64,000 nucleotides of DNA. Source: Spirometra erinaceieuropaei. Its lineage: Eukaryota > Platyhelminthes > Cestoda > Diphyllobothriidea > Diphyllobothriidae. The notes under the pieces are model-generated. The model was not told the DNA's origin. It saw nothing but the letters and a program-made list of their open reading frames with translations, and did not search any database. Below, one piece after another: positions 1-12,044 of this stretch (the stretch's first letter is position 1; each line of letters begins with the position of its first letter). A program made the position numbers and the translations under genes. The stretch is taken from contig CACRXP010000037.1 in the NCBI GenBank assembly GCA_902702965.1, forward strand, positions 231,309 through 295,308, read 5' to 3'.

Positions 1-258
1 TTTCTCTAGTAAAAACGGAGGCAAAATACTGTCCTAAGTGTTCGGCTTTCTCGTTGTTCTCAATGATCTCTACACCATTATCATCCTTCAGCACCGCGAC
101 CGGGTCCTTATTTTTCAGTCTACTGTTCAGATAGTGAAATAAGATCTTAGGCTTCTGTTCAGCCTGTCGTATAATTTTGGATTCATACTCCTTCCGTGCC
201 TGACGGATACATTTTTTGACGGCGTTTCGTTGACGACGAAGTAAGGCAGGGAAGTAAG
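1..258 (-). pseudogene. 5'-truncated non-LTR retrotransposon ORF2 fragment (pre-RT region), runs off the window
   Basis: Read on the minus strand, about 85 codons are open without a stop up to the window edge. The residues fit the region between endonuclease and reverse transcriptase in CR1/jockey-like LINEs: a basic stretch with RQRNAVKKCIRQARKEYE, then a segment like PKILFHYLNSRLK, then the characteristic GQYFASVFT just before the RT domain. The recognisable protein starts abruptly near 258, next to a 13-bp tandem duplication at 241-267, so the copy is probably 5' truncated there. No stop or frameshift is visible in the part inside the window, so this copy is younger than the one at 36-40 kb. 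Family assignment is from motif memory. Confidence 0.7.
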
Positions 259-299
259 GCAGGGAATAACAGCCAATCCGACTTCAACTGAATGAAATG

Positions 300-2860
300 A
301 CTACCAATGCGCATTAAATGCTTAATGGATATAAGCGGATATCAATGTGTGAGTGCAATATGATACAAGACAAAAACCAAGCTCCTGACTACTCCTTACA
401 TGAGCTAATATATGGTTGCGGGATTGGAAAAGCACGATAACGGTGCTTAAGTATGTACGAGGAAGGGTACGAACAACCATATTTAATGCTGTTTTTAGGG
501 TCACATCTTTGCTATTATTTGACGTTGATTCTACCTGTATGGTCTATTGAAAATCGTTACTGTCCAATAATTGTATACTAGGACAAAAATCGGATTCTAC
601 AACAGTAAATCAAAAGGACTTAACTCTAGCCGGAGCCATTTAACTTAACATAAACACTAACCCTGAACTAAATTCTCAGCTGACACTAGCCCAAACCCTA
701 CAACCAACCCTACCTCCAAAGCGAAACATCATGTTGCCCTTTCCTATTTTAGCTTTGGCTACTTTCCCATTAGCGACCCCAGCATCCCCCTTCGGCTTAC
801 TTCCCTTTGAATGCCCACATTGCGTTTACACTTGGGACCAGGACAACGTAACGGAACTGCGCCAAAATTATTCTAGTGCATGCAGATCCACATCCTGGCG
901 TATCGTAGTTTTACACGCCTATGCCGTTTTATCGTTGTCCTATAACTTCTAACGGGCCTAACTTCTCTACTGTATCCGAGTCGCAAATTTTGTATCCGGG
1001 TGGTGTACAGCGCGTTAATTGTTGGTGTTGTATTGCATGACTTTTTATGCCAGATAAGTGCGATTTGGACGCATTTCCGTCTTAAATACGCCTATAGACT
1101 GACTTGGCCTCAGCAGGTTGGTTGTGATTGGTTTTCAATTGAGCGTACTTTACCCGCATGGATCAGGCCCGCTGGTTGCCTCGTAATCTCAGACGGAATA
1201 ACTGGTAACTGGACGTCAGTCAGTCTTATCACGGCGAACGGGTGCAGAGCGCTAGACCTTACAGTATTGGCCACGGCCACATTTTTGAGATAAAGATATC
1301 ACCGTTAATTTGAGATGCAGTCTGACATAAATCATCTGCTCTGTTTAACGAAGGTCGATTGAACGTTCTGATCCCCTGAGTAGGAGATTAATCGCGTCTG
1401 ACTGGCGGTTGGAAATGGGCGACAATTTGTAAGTCCTGTCTTCATTTCATTGTCGCAGGTCTTATAGCTCTGTCCCAACTTGATGTGTTACAACACTCAG
1501 GGGGTCAAATTTTGGTTTTTAGGTAAAACCGAACGATCATGCCTCATTTCGTAATCAGAGCAGGTTGGTGAGCGTCATATCATCAGTTAGCTTTCTTTTT
1601 TTCATCTACGTTTTTGACCACCATCTCCTAAGGTTGATAATTATTAACTGTTAGGGATAATTGACCTTACAGAGGATAACTTCACTTGAGTGAATAGGCA
1701 AATGACTGTATCGAGTTTGGTATCTCATAACATTTGAGAATTTGAGTCCGGCATACGTACGCTTGCGATTACTCATCATCAGGCCCGTACAGTAATATAA
1801 GGGAGGGTAGATGAGTAGAAGTTTAAACACCCTATAAACAGTAAGTATAGGAGAGATGGTTAAGAGCGTTCAGACATCAGGAGTCATAGTGTACTGCGGT
1901 CAGGGGATTAGAAAGGGGGAGTGCGAGGGGGAAGGGGTCTGGCAACTATCTATCCCTGTAACCTGTCCGCTGTAACGTGACGTGGCCGGTGTGAACACAC
2001 ATGCTGGGTTTGTCTTTGCCCAGGGAGCCCTAGCGTTCGTACAAGCGCTTTACGCTGACACAAGGTTGGGTTGACTAACCGTATGGCCACTGCCCCTGCT
2101 GTCGTAAGTATCCTATGATGCAGGAACTAGGAGTGTCTCGCCGACACTTTATAGATGACTCGGAATGCTTGATTGACGCCTACCCGGTGGCCGTTGTTTA
2201 GCGCGTGAGCCAAAATTTCGCCGGAGGTGGACTTTTTCGCATTCTAATTTAACGAGGCAGGATGGTGCTCTTGCATGCGCTTGGATAGGCGCATAGTTGT
2301 TTGACCAATAAAACCACTCCTACAGGAGCAAGTGCAGGCTTATATGCATACTGAAGAGGTCTAAAATGGCAGTCTATCCTTACCTTCAAGGCGAAGAAGT
2401 GGAATGCTTGTAGAAACTAGCGTTATCTTAGCGGCTGGGTACGTGCGGGCGATAGCATCGCTCAAGTGACGATGTAGATATTCTCTCGCCGGATCCTCTC
2501 GAAATGGCAGTGGGAAACAATTCCTTTTTCTCAACCGTCAGCAGTCCAATTTTCAAATAATGGCATGATCATTGTCTTATTTTCAGCAGTCAGCGGTTAT
2601 ATTAAGATTGCGTTTACAAATCTGAGTAGCTTGGGGCTATTGAAAGTGAACGAATTTCTGCTGTAACTGCCACTTCAGGGAACAGGGGCAGTGGACAAAA
2701 ACCAATCATGATGGATTCGGCCCGGTGAAAGGGTAACAAGGTTGTGCATGGACGCCAACCCGAATTGAAAGTGTTCGCGATCGTCCAGTGTAGACGGAAG
2801 CTTTAACGGTAACTCCGAATGGTGCCAAGCGTCTTAATTTCCTCAAAAGGATATGTATTT
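300..2860. other. No recognisable gene; contains one degenerate telomere-like tract
   Basis: Short ORFs on both strands show no motifs, no splice-site support and no repeat resemblance that I can name. The only structure seen is the CCCTAA-like tract at 645-720, listed separately. Confidence 0.5.
645..720 (+). repeat. Degenerate CCCTAA-like (telomere-like) tract
   Basis: Repeated variants of ACTAACCCT, GCCCAAACCCT and ACCAACCCTACC follow one another for about 75 bases. The spacing is irregular, so this is not an intact telomeric array. Two more tracts of the same character lie near 43.3 kb (opposite orientation) and 61.8 kb, suggesting a dispersed repeat with a telomere-like core. Confidence 0.5.
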
Positions 2861-2949
2861 GAAACCTCATAAGCAAGAGAAGCATCTGAAGGGAAAGATA
2901 AATTTATTGTCTAACATACTGAACATTGTGATAGCTGCCAATTTTCTCA

Positions 2950-3150
2950 GATCGCGATGTACCCAAAACGCTTGCCGTAAATAATGTACATATAATGCGC
3001 CTTGTGTCACGCACACAGTCTGCTGGAAAGGGTCCGATAATCCCCTTGGAGCCCACACGGATCTCCACCGACTCCGGTGCGTCGTACATAACATTGGGCT
3101 TGACGTCGTTCTCGCTCATTGGTGCGTATGGGATAAGAAGAAAAGAAATC
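2950..3150 (-). CDS. Possible isolated exon, product unknown
   Basis: A minus-strand frame reads SENDVKPNVMYDAPESVE and continues open through GIIGPFPADCVRDTRR. It is preceded by a pyrimidine-rich run and an AG near 3110. It is more GC-rich and more protein-like than the surrounding AT-rich DNA, but I recognise no family and no strong donor is visible. A GT near 2962 is one candidate. It could equally be a fragment of an old repeat. Confidence 0.22.
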
Positions 3151-3249
3151 GAACTTTGGAAACGAGCTTTATTACTCAGAGGTTTTAGACCCATGTTTCA
3201 TAGGTGGCGGATAGCAACAGTAATAGACGCATAGAACATGCAGCATTTA

Positions 3250-4640
3250 TAAGATATGGTCGTTCGACACTCGTCTACTTACTTAATTAACAGCCTCTGC
3301 TTTCTATGTCTGATGCTGGGTTTGAGCATGAAGTTAAAGCATCAGGTTATTAAGATTTTCGGTAAAGTACTTAAATTCTCTCAATCTCAGCATCTACTCG
3401 AAACTCGCCATTTCGCGCATGTTATCAGAGATGGCCTTCTTTGGCGAGCATCCAGACCGATGGAATTGACACCGAGGGTGACGAATTTTACGGTCTGGTA
3501 GTTGGTTGTCCACTTTAACCGCAGGACTCTCCCACTGTTGAGAGCGGCAACCGTAGACATCAATGCTGATCGAATACACTGTGGGTGTAGCTACGCGATA
3601 GATAGGCAACAGATTTCACCACTTGTAAAGTCAGTCGCTGAATATTCCCTTCCCGGTGAACGTACCCTTTTTTAATAATATTTTAACTGGAGATTTCATT
3701 TTCACAACTTACAGTGCCTGTAGGGCCTAAACTCGCACGCATGCGTCGAGTGGTTCGCTGATTTACTGTTAAACTTTTTCTTTATTCCATTATCTTGCAG
3801 TAAACCCTATACTACTAGTTATTTTCCACCTATCATTGCCCAATGCTTGCTTAGTTTGGAGTTTTAATTTTCACGGATGGATGTAAAAAAGTAGTCTCTG
3901 ATAATCGCCATGCAGAAATCCCTACCCTGCGATCGACATTTGAAATCTTCACCAGTTATGACCGATGTAATATAGTTATTCGTTATCATCGGGAGGATAG
4001 TCTGCATGTAACGCCTTCTGGAAGGCCGACAATTTATTGTGTGTTTACACTATCCGGGAACGTCTAAATTGTAAGAAACAAGTTGGAATTCAAAAGCAGA
4101 GTTCAGAAACTCACGAGAGTGGAGCATCTCTGCAAACGGAGACCACACGCTTTGAGTAATGGTTCAGACAGTTGTTTTCTAATCTACAAACTTTCAAATC
4201 TTATATGACTAGAATTATAGATGCTGATTCGTAAGTCGTAGTGTACCTGAGTAACTTCATTCTGAATTAGTTGTTGATCCCTCAGCGAAAACAAGTAACA
4301 CACGAAAAAACGGAACTGAATGCAATTAAGTAGTTCGGTCTTTGCAGCAAGAATTTTCAAAGCTTTGCAAGTTGCTAGCCCAAAGCTACCATGCCGTTGT
4401 ACGTTTGATGGCGTAAGAAAATAGTTCGCGTTCACTGAGTTCACAAATACAACTACGTTCGCTGATGTATGACCCCGGCTATTGAGGCTGTGGCGGTCAA
4501 GGATGGGTGATCAACTTAAACCACGCACAATAAGTTAGTTTCGACTAATGTCAGAAGTCAGGGTGCTGTGAGGAATAGTTTATTCTGTACACAGGGCAAG
4601 TTGCCGTAAGTTGGCTGTTGTCTTACAATAGAGATAAGCG
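3250..4640. other. AT-rich stretch with nothing recognisable
   Basis: No splice-supported exon, repeat or RNA gene was recognised on either strand. The short ORFs here have no motifs. Confidence 0.45.
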
Positions 4641-4680
4641 TCCGTTCACTGAGAGTGATAGTTGCGGTGCTTTGTTTACG

Positions 4681-5045
4681 CGGGGGGGGGGTGAAAGTCT
4701 GTGTCAGTAGGTGGTGGCGACTGGCTGAGTGCTGGTCATGGGATTGGACGGATTAGGGGAGGATTAGGGGGAAGCATAGTTACAGGAGCTGACGGGTATC
4801 AAGCCAGGTCGTCCGACCCGCATGAGGTGATAATAGTTTGTGGGGGAAGCCGGGGCTCATTGCAGCTGGACAGGAGGGGCCCCAGTTCTAGCCGGCGGGG
4901 GTGGCTGTGCGTCAGCGGCCTGGCAACGATTGTCGCGGCCATCGACCGACAAAACGGAGTCCGAGAAAAGAGAAACTGGGGCGGCTGCTAAAAGGCTTCG
5001 CGGTGGACATGGGCGGTCCCACAGCCTCCAATTCGCTTTATGACA
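4681..5045. other. GC-rich block beginning with a run of ten G
   Basis: The block begins with a poly-G run at 4682-4691 and stays strongly G-rich and CpG-containing, in contrast to AT-rich flanks. Two overlapping plus-strand ORFs are low in complexity (Gly, Ser and Arg rich) and look like by-products of base composition. It may be a CpG-rich regulatory block or a decayed GC-rich repeat. No protein or repeat family was identified. Confidence 0.35.
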
Positions 5046-7370
5046 GCCGACTGGAAGTTACCTAGCCAGCGTCAATAAGTGTTTTTGCATTTAAGACTGA
5101 AATTTGTACATCTACCCAGGAGTGCATAATATCCAGCATTTATCCTGTGGTCTACGCGTTGTCCTGACGGATATTACAGACAGAACAAGGCTCGTGCGTT
5201 CTTAAACCACATCGTCCCGCAACTGCTATCACTCTAAGGACGAATGTATTCGGAAGCAAATCTTTTATGTTTTCTTAAAACGGTTGATTAGCCATCATAT
5301 GTATTTTTTTAGTTCAGACCATGCAGAAATATTAACTACACAAGACAGAAGGCTTTGACATTGAGGTAGATGTACGCGCCACCTCCGATTTCAATTCTGA
5401 TTAGATGTTTTGCGATTTGGACCACAGGGCAGCCGTCTTTGACTTTGCGAATTCGGCCATTCGATTCACTTTCAGGTGAATAATTTTTCCGGCCTGCTAA
5501 TTCCGTGTTTCCTGACGGAATGCAACAACACAGAGAAGCACTTGTCTACCCATAAATGCAAACTTCCATGAAATGAAGTAAAAAGGTCTTATGAGGTTAA
5601 CTTTAGCACAGAATGCAATCTTTCATAAAAAATTGTTTAGTTAAAATAATATCGTTCTTGAAAGAAGTCGGCAAAACCCTACAGGAACATTCAAACATTT
5701 TGGTCACAGGTTCACGGTAGACGGGAAAGCTGATTAAGTCAGCAAGAAAATAATATAATATTCCACACCGTGCGATAGAACTTAGTAGAAAAAAATGGGT
5801 TGTACCCTGTGCAACGAATCCTCTTGTCAATAGTTATATATTTCGAGCCAAGGTTAGGTAAAATGCCGCACGAATGTGATTAATGCAGACCATTTTATGG
5901 TAGGAAGCCGCAGAAAATGTCAGCAACTACATAACACGCAGACTTGAAATTGATTTTCTTTCACAGGCAACATGTGCAAAACGGATGAAAGCTGGGATTT
6001 CGAATACAAATATTTCATAAAATTTTTCAAACATCCAGTGTCTATCTGTTCGAGCCGTAATTTGCAGTAATTAGAATGAAATAAGATACAAAATGATTTT
6101 TGATTCAAGTCGATAGGTAGGAGTTACCGGTCCTGATGAATACTTGTCAGAAAGGTAATGCCTATGCTATAAGTAGTGAACGTAGATAACCTTCTTTTTG
6201 GGGAACTAACACTACTCGATAATTTTACTCTTGTTGTATTTAACATTGGCATATCCTCTCAGTTTTAAGACATACTTACATAAAACACGTCTGCACACAC
6301 TTTGTAGCTAATATGATGTACCAGAGTAGTCAAACAATGCTTTCCAAACATCAATGAATGAGGAATCTTGGCTGTTGTCCATAATTCGGTCATTAAGCCA
6401 TGTTCAGTCTCAGTAACAGCAGTGATTGAGCTTGGGTTGCGTGAATTCACGCGTCAGTCCTTCGGTGATTTCGTGCTCTAACAAAATTAACATGTGCTGA
6501 CACGACCTGCCGCTACATTCACCGTGTTTGTAGTCATTGCGAACTCAAAGATGGGAGAGATCAATGCCATAGTCCTCCGGCAAATATATCCACTGCTTAT
6601 GGTAGGACCTGCTGTCGGCCTCACCGAGATCGAGTGATTTGATCTCTCACTTCGATGAACAAGCTCGCTATATTTATGGGCTAACCGTCAGAACAGAATG
6701 TATTTTCCATTAAAACTAGTCTTTTACAGCATTTTATTCAGGTTGGCAGCTTTAAAAACCAAATAACTGTCAGACTTCCGTTCTCCCAACCTGCCTGCAT
6801 CAGACTTCTGCGATTAAAGGCTATGAATCCGAAAAGTAGCTGATGTGAGTAATTTTAGCACCTGTAGATCCCGTTCAACGTTTAGGGCTCGCAGTTGTGA
6901 CCAAAGTGGAACAGTCTCTGATGAGATTCAAAATGCTGTAGTTGACTTAAACTTAGAAATTCGCATAACCTCTGTTATTAATGGATGGTTATTTATTTTA
7001 TTTAATTTGCGAGTGTCGCTTGGAAAAAATATCCCAAAAATCGTGAAAAAATTCACTTAGGTAACTGCACGCTCAAAGTCCGTCACTTTTCCAGTAAACA
7101 TAAGAATACCGGTGACACTCAACATCTTGACCATTACATCATTGGCGATGAGCAGTTTGCAGATGAGTGTGACATTTTAAAATGGCAGGCTGGAATCTCT
7201 ATCGAAAAAATTACTACAATATCTATAAATATTCAGTGATTTAGCTAAAATCAAAAAACAAAACAGGGATCTACCAAAAACACCATAACAAACATCAGTA
7301 ATGTCATCGCAGACTGAAAGGATGTGAACAGTAATCAGTCAGTCGTAGCCATTACGAGCACATTAAGATT
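5046..7370. other. AT-rich stretch with nothing recognisable
   Basis: Only short motif-free ORFs are present. I see no exon with convincing paired splice sites and no repeat resemblance. Confidence 0.45.
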
Positions 7371-7489
7371 CTAAAAACCACTTCGGTTTTCTGTGGACCC
7401 AACTCAGTCAACTTTACAGGGAATATTAACCTGTCCACGATCGAATGATAAAACACCAAAGGATAAGTATTTCGGCCTAACTGAACGGT

Positions 7490-7630
7490 CAGTGGGGATG
7501 GGGGCCAAACTGTGGTTGAGGCATTGCTGGTTGACGGTTGTAAATCGGCCAGAAGCGGCTGTTTTGGTCTCCGTTCACCTTGTCCTTAATTCCTCTACGG
7601 TATGCTCAGCTCTCTAGGCTACGGTCACGC
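7490..7630 (+). repeat. Dispersed repeat family C, copy 1
   Basis: The segment running from a GCTGGTTGACGGTTGTAAAT-like block through GGTCTCCGTTCACCTTG shows patchy similarity to stretches near 44.8 kb and 47.2 kb (plus strand) and 27.2 kb (minus strand). The shared pattern is GGCTGAC/ATGACAG, a CCGGAAAT-like block, then GGTYTCCCTTGTC. In one frame of each plus-strand copy a WLT/WLM...NRPE-like peptide recurs. This is by-eye similarity only. Confidence 0.4.
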
Positions 7631-7639
7631 ATAGATTGA

Positions 7640-9475
7640 TATTTTATTCCAACCACCAAGCCTTATTCCTCTCAATTGTTTTATAAGTTGTGTGGGTCAT
7701 TCACTTCATATAACGATATGAGTATTTGGAATTTTATGCAAAAAGTCTAGATGTCCAGTGATGTGGACCAGTGAGTGTGAATAAGTTCATGCTTCTTACC
7801 AGTGGAGCACAACATTCCGCTCTTGGATAAAGGGCTCTTGAAATATACTGCGGATGTGCAACCCACTACTTGATCTCAGATGACGAAAGCGAATCATCGA
7901 CCTGCCAATTCTCTGCTGCTCCGTGCGCAAACACTACTCGCCAAAGTTTATGTCTACGCCAGGACGGACGTATAAGCCTCATAAATTTGTTTTACTCAGT
8001 TTTTAATATTTAAGATCGGCCGCATGTAATGATATATCGATGTTTTTCATGAAAATATGAAAATTTGCTCTAATATAGCCAGACCGAACGATATTGTTTC
8101 ATAAAAGGCAATTCGTGCTTCTGAGCTTGCACATATAAATAATTTCCCTAACACCGAGCTGACCATTTAGATACTATGGGCAATTTTTCATGAGTACCGT
8201 TAGTCCGTCTACACAAAGTTTTGACTGTAGGGGATTAAAGGCATTATTAGACGTAGGAATAATGCCTAGGTTTGCAACTGAGAACACTGCCGACAAAATA
8301 CGCAATCGCACTTTGTTATTAATCATAACTACATGTGATCGCCGGAACCTCTGTTGTGCCTACAGATCAATCATATCGTTTTTTCTGAATTCAGTGTAGG
8401 AAGTTAAATAGTTGATTTGGAGGCTAAATGATAAGTCCCGTTTTGATTTTGGCTGAAAGCCATGTAAGAGGCTTTGATCTAAGTTGAGAAATGATGTACC
8501 GCAAACAAGAAAGTCCACGGCAATAAGTCTTGAAAAGTATTTACGAGTGAAACTGGGGCCTATGTTGTCCAACAGATGTCGCTGGATAAGCTAAAGACTG
8601 AAGCTAAGCTATCCCTACTTCCCTCCGTTAAAAACCGGTCGACCGACTTAATCAACAGGGCTACCCACCCCAGCAACGTCATGACACTCTTTCGCTAAAA
8701 AAAGCCTACGAACCGTATGCGGCGCTTCTCAACAGCTGATATATGTGAACCTCAACAAAGATCACATTCTGCTGGAGGGTCAAGAACCAACACCGTCATA
8801 CACTAGTATAAGTCGAAACCCACCGAGTTAGCCATGATGCAACCCTAGGTCTACAAAAGGCTCAGATCTTATATCCCACTTCGAGGTACACCGACATATG
8901 ATCCTGAGAAGTGACTGTTTCACAAATCCAATCTCCTTACCTCAGCCTCACTAAAAACAGCCCAATCATATACTTATTTCCTGGATAGATTCGGCGGCGT
9001 TCAAACGTAGTCAAATAAGAGGCAGTTTTATTTATCTTTAGCCCTCTCTTTAATTCTATCCCAGAAACGCTCGCTGTCGATATCTAAAACAACCCGCAAA
9101 ATGCTCGTTTTGGAGACACCAACGACGGACAGTCTGCAACTCAAAATCGAATGGTCCTACTTCGCGGCTTTTGCCCCCCTAAGTAAATCCATGCATGAGC
9201 GACTCAGATGCATGCAAGTAGGTTCCCATATATTGGGGTTTTTTGCTGGGTCTGCCATCTACGGAGTCCAATAAACGGTGTCCCAGGCATACCTGCTCAA
9301 TTATTAGGAGCGCTGTGTTGAAAACAGTTAGTCCTCATCGAAAGAAACATAACTGATTGTATAACGGCGTAGTTTTATCGGTTGAACTCGACGTGTGTTT
9401 ACGGAAAAGATGATAAAGTTGGTCCATCGGAAACGGTGTCAACCAGCGCGTGCCCCAAAGAGTGGGCGCAGAAAC
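7640..9475. other. No recognisable gene
   Basis: The part from about 8.58 to 9.33 kb is somewhat richer in GC and stop codons and may be an old decayed repeat, but I could not match it to any family. The rest is AT-rich with nothing recognised. Confidence 0.4.
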
Positions 9476-9479
9476 GATG

Positions 9480-9565
9480 ACTTGCACGTGAATTAGTTCA
9501 CTGCGATGCAGATTTGGGTAGCATCTGCCACGCTGTGTTTTCTCTCACCCACCTTCCTCCCATTG
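9480..9565 (-). repeat. SINE-like family A, 3' fragment
   Basis: Read on the minus strand this carries the family A block: a GGGAAGGAAG-like stretch, then GCGTGGCAGATGCT, then a CTGCATCG..GTGAACTAATTCACG end. The same order occurs at 15.98-16.06, 23.18-23.24 and 57.92-58.0 kb. Confidence 0.55.
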
Positions 9566-9720
9566 TGAGAAGAGTTAGGGCGATCAGAGCTGAGAGCGGA
9601 CGCAGTAGCTGACAAATTTAAACAGCCCGTCTGCGGGTGCCACACAAGAACTTGTCTCCACCACTTGCACCAGAACAAAATAAAGGCGACTCGGAATTCA
9701 CACCAGTGAGAAGGGCACGA
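9566..9720 (+). repeat. Dispersed repeat family B, copy 1
   Basis: Contains GCTGACAAATTTAAACAGCC, then a CTGCGGGTGCCACACAAG-like block, then CACACCAGTGAGAAGG. The same ordered blocks occur near 9.94-10.0 kb and 58.39-58.52 kb. It may be part of a composite element together with the adjacent family A fragment, because both families also lie next to each other at 58 kb. Confidence 0.5.
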
Positions 9721-9939
9721 GGACACCACCGAAGGTCCATCACCGACTGACTTTCATTCTTTCACTTTCCCCAAAATTCTACCATGAAGACCGAATTGCC
9801 CCGTCAGTTAGGAAGCTTCTTAGCCACGGCTCTTGAGGAGTCATGATGGATGCAAAGGCAGCATTTTTATTATAATATGAGAAGTGCTGGTTTGTTGCGG
9901 ACATGAATTCTCCAGTGTCAGTCAGCAGGCGGTAGAATC

Positions 9940-10010
9940 GGGCGCTGTGACTGACAAAGTTAAAAAGTTCGCTCGGGTGTGCCCCACACGACATGGCCTC
10001 TATTCGTGTG
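9940..10010 (+). repeat. Dispersed repeat family B, copy 2 (short)
   Basis: The run CTGACAAAGTTAAAAAGTTC, followed by a GGTGTGCCCCACACGAC-like block, repeats the core of the copies at 9.6 kb and 58.4 kb. It is a few hundred bases from copy 1, so the 9.5-10.45 kb stretch is probably a cluster of old GC-rich insertions. Confidence 0.45.
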
Positions 10011-10449
10011 CCAGAGTATAACAAAAGACGCAAAATGAAACGAAGTGCGCTTCTGAAGATGAGCGGACAAATTATTTGCTCGAAAAGTCAGGCCTGTAAT
10101 AAACCCCTCCCCGTGGACCCCTCCTCATCTTCTTATATGCTACCTGTGAATCGCACATTCACTGTTACCGACTATCAGATGTCCACTCGCTCAACCGGCG
10201 CATCGGGCCATCCCTAGCTTCCAAAGCACTGTTTATACGCTCACAGAATCATCAGATGGCTGCGCACCACGTCCATCCTCCTAGAGCCCACCTCGTCAGC
10301 AGTCTCGGGGCATCCCGGCTAATCATAGGCAGAGAACCACCCAGGTTAGGGGACCACGCAGGTGCAACCTGACTCATACAACAGCGTCCCGCCCTTCTGC
10401 CGGATGTGCGGTAAGCTTACCTGGATTCTATGCTGAACAGGCTCATATA

Positions 10450-11320
10450 ATTATCGAAAAGACAGCAACCAAATAAAGCCATCTCAGGGATCGTTCCCCA
10501 TTCGTTTACTCCGCTCGAGAATCATTCTTTTACTATGTCCAGTAAGGCGTTAACTACTACAAAAAGAGCTCATTTTACGCCGGTTGGGATCGCGGATACT
10601 TAGTTCCATGAGCGTGGGAGGCTCGTGGCATGTTATCATGATCGATGGACGCCACTGTCATGTCAAATATTTCTGTCTTGTTTCCTTCCAGGGTACCTTG
10701 GAAGAAATAACAGTGGTGAAAATGCACGGAACCCGACGGCCTACTTTTAGTTTTATTACAAAGCATGTGGTTCTGAATGAAAGCAAATATGCGAACGGAA
10801 AAAGCAGTGATCGCGCGATCAGTTAGTTTAAATGTGTATCGAATCCACACTAATAGCCTCCCAATCCGATCATGTCCCCGGTCTGATGTTCACCTTGTCT
10901 TTAGTAATCGCATGCATGCTTGATTGAAATGCAGTTTCAGTTTTCTTTCTGAACTCGTCTGTAGAGATCTCTTGTCCTTTAATTCGAGCTTTTATGGGTC
11001 ACTGCAAGGAGATGGTCCGTCAGTTAAGCCAGAGCTTCCTGCTCAAATTCTTTTGATTCAACCCGTTTGCTGCAATAGACAGGCTAAACAACATGCTGTT
11101 TAATTGCCCTATCCGGGGGTGGGGCGTAATCTGAATTGGAGTTGCATTAACTGCTAACCGGACAACGGCTGATGCTGCTGTCTGATTACAGTCTCACCGG
11201 TGCGTTTGCCTTTCACGAGCTCGAATTAGGGTAGGCACAATTAACTAATCACTCTGCATGACGGCTACCCCACTTTCGTTCCCGACGTACGGGACTGCCA
11301 ATGGCCGGAAAGAATTGACT
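10450..11320. other. No recognisable gene; one perfect-centred palindrome
   Basis: An imperfect palindrome centred on GGTACC lies at about 10680-10706 (arms TTTCCTTCCAGG / CCTTGGAAGAAA). It makes both strands encode the same FQGTLE peptide by symmetry. No exon or repeat was identified. Confidence 0.4.
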
Positions 11321-11488
11321 GAAAATTTTATGGACTTCGTCCATAAGAGAAGGGGAGGATAGGGAAGGGAAAAACAAACTCTGGCAGACAATCAAATTTA
11401 TGCCAGTCTCGGATAATTTCAGGTACTTTTGTTTCAGTTTGCAAACGCATTGATTGTACGTGTAGCGCGTGACCGGTCATCTGGCCGT

Positions 11489-11636
11489 TCATGCGCCTCC
11501 CATATACTTGACGAGCTGGGTACAATTGTGACATGCATATTCTCGCAGAATGAAGCTGGAAAAAGTACGGACCGTTTTTGCACAACGTGTGCCTAATCTT
11601 TCTCCGCAACTGCCATATTTTAATTTCACAAGTCGA
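11489..11636 (-). CDS. Candidate terminal exon of an unknown minus-strand gene
   Basis: The exon begins after a strong acceptor (pyrimidine-rich run ending ATATTTCCACAG) and reads 48 codons to a TGA at 11489-11491. The peptide is Cys- and Arg/Lys-rich, with KLKYGSCGERLG and YACHNCTQLVK. It joins in phase 2 to the exon at 11732 across a 95-nt intron with GT-AG ends. A different frame in the same place is also open (124 codons), which argues for caution. I do not recognise the protein. If real, this is the last coding exon, with upstream exons above 11.94 kb, beyond or interrupted by the plus-strand Penelope-like relic. Confidence 0.4.
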
Positions 11637-11731
11637 CTGTGGAAATATTAGTATCATTTGGATGTAAAATCGGACGTCCTTCCAAAGCAGAACAGATGTC
11701 ACATGCTCGTCGGTTGTAAGGCAGAATTTAC

Positions 11732-11938
11732 CTTGTGAATTCGTTCATAGCTCGGAGTTTTGCGATGAATTCGCAAACTAGCACACCATGATCATGTAGC
11801 GACCTCATACACATGTCTGTTTGAGACCTCACTGTGGAGCTGACATTAAAAAAAGAATTATACTTTACGGGGAAATCCACTTTTTGTGATGTCGTAGGGA
11901 GTTTGATAGTTTTTCCCTTTAAAATAGAACCTACTTCA
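11732..11938 (-). CDS. Candidate penultimate exon of the same unknown gene
   Basis: The exon ends ACAAG|GTAAAT, a good donor in phase 2 that matches the phase of the next exon at 11636. Two acceptors are possible: CTTTTTTCAG|T giving a start at 11938, or TTTTTTTAATGTCAG|C giving a start at 11839. Both are in phase 2. The encoded peptide includes MRSLHDHGVLVCEFIAKL and looks like ordinary globular protein. No family was recognised. Confidence 0.38.
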
Positions 11939-12044
11939 CTGAAAAAAGCGAACAGGCTAGTTCCAGGAAGCAGTTTCACGAATCGCTGCGAAACGGAAGA
12001 CAAGGCTGCCGAATTTCAATGTCTTCGACGGGTAAGGTGAGCTA

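Noticed and set aside
11328..11702. 124-codon minus-strand ORF
   Set aside because: It crosses the acceptor and intron region. The spliced frame starting at 11636 fits the upstream donor phase better.
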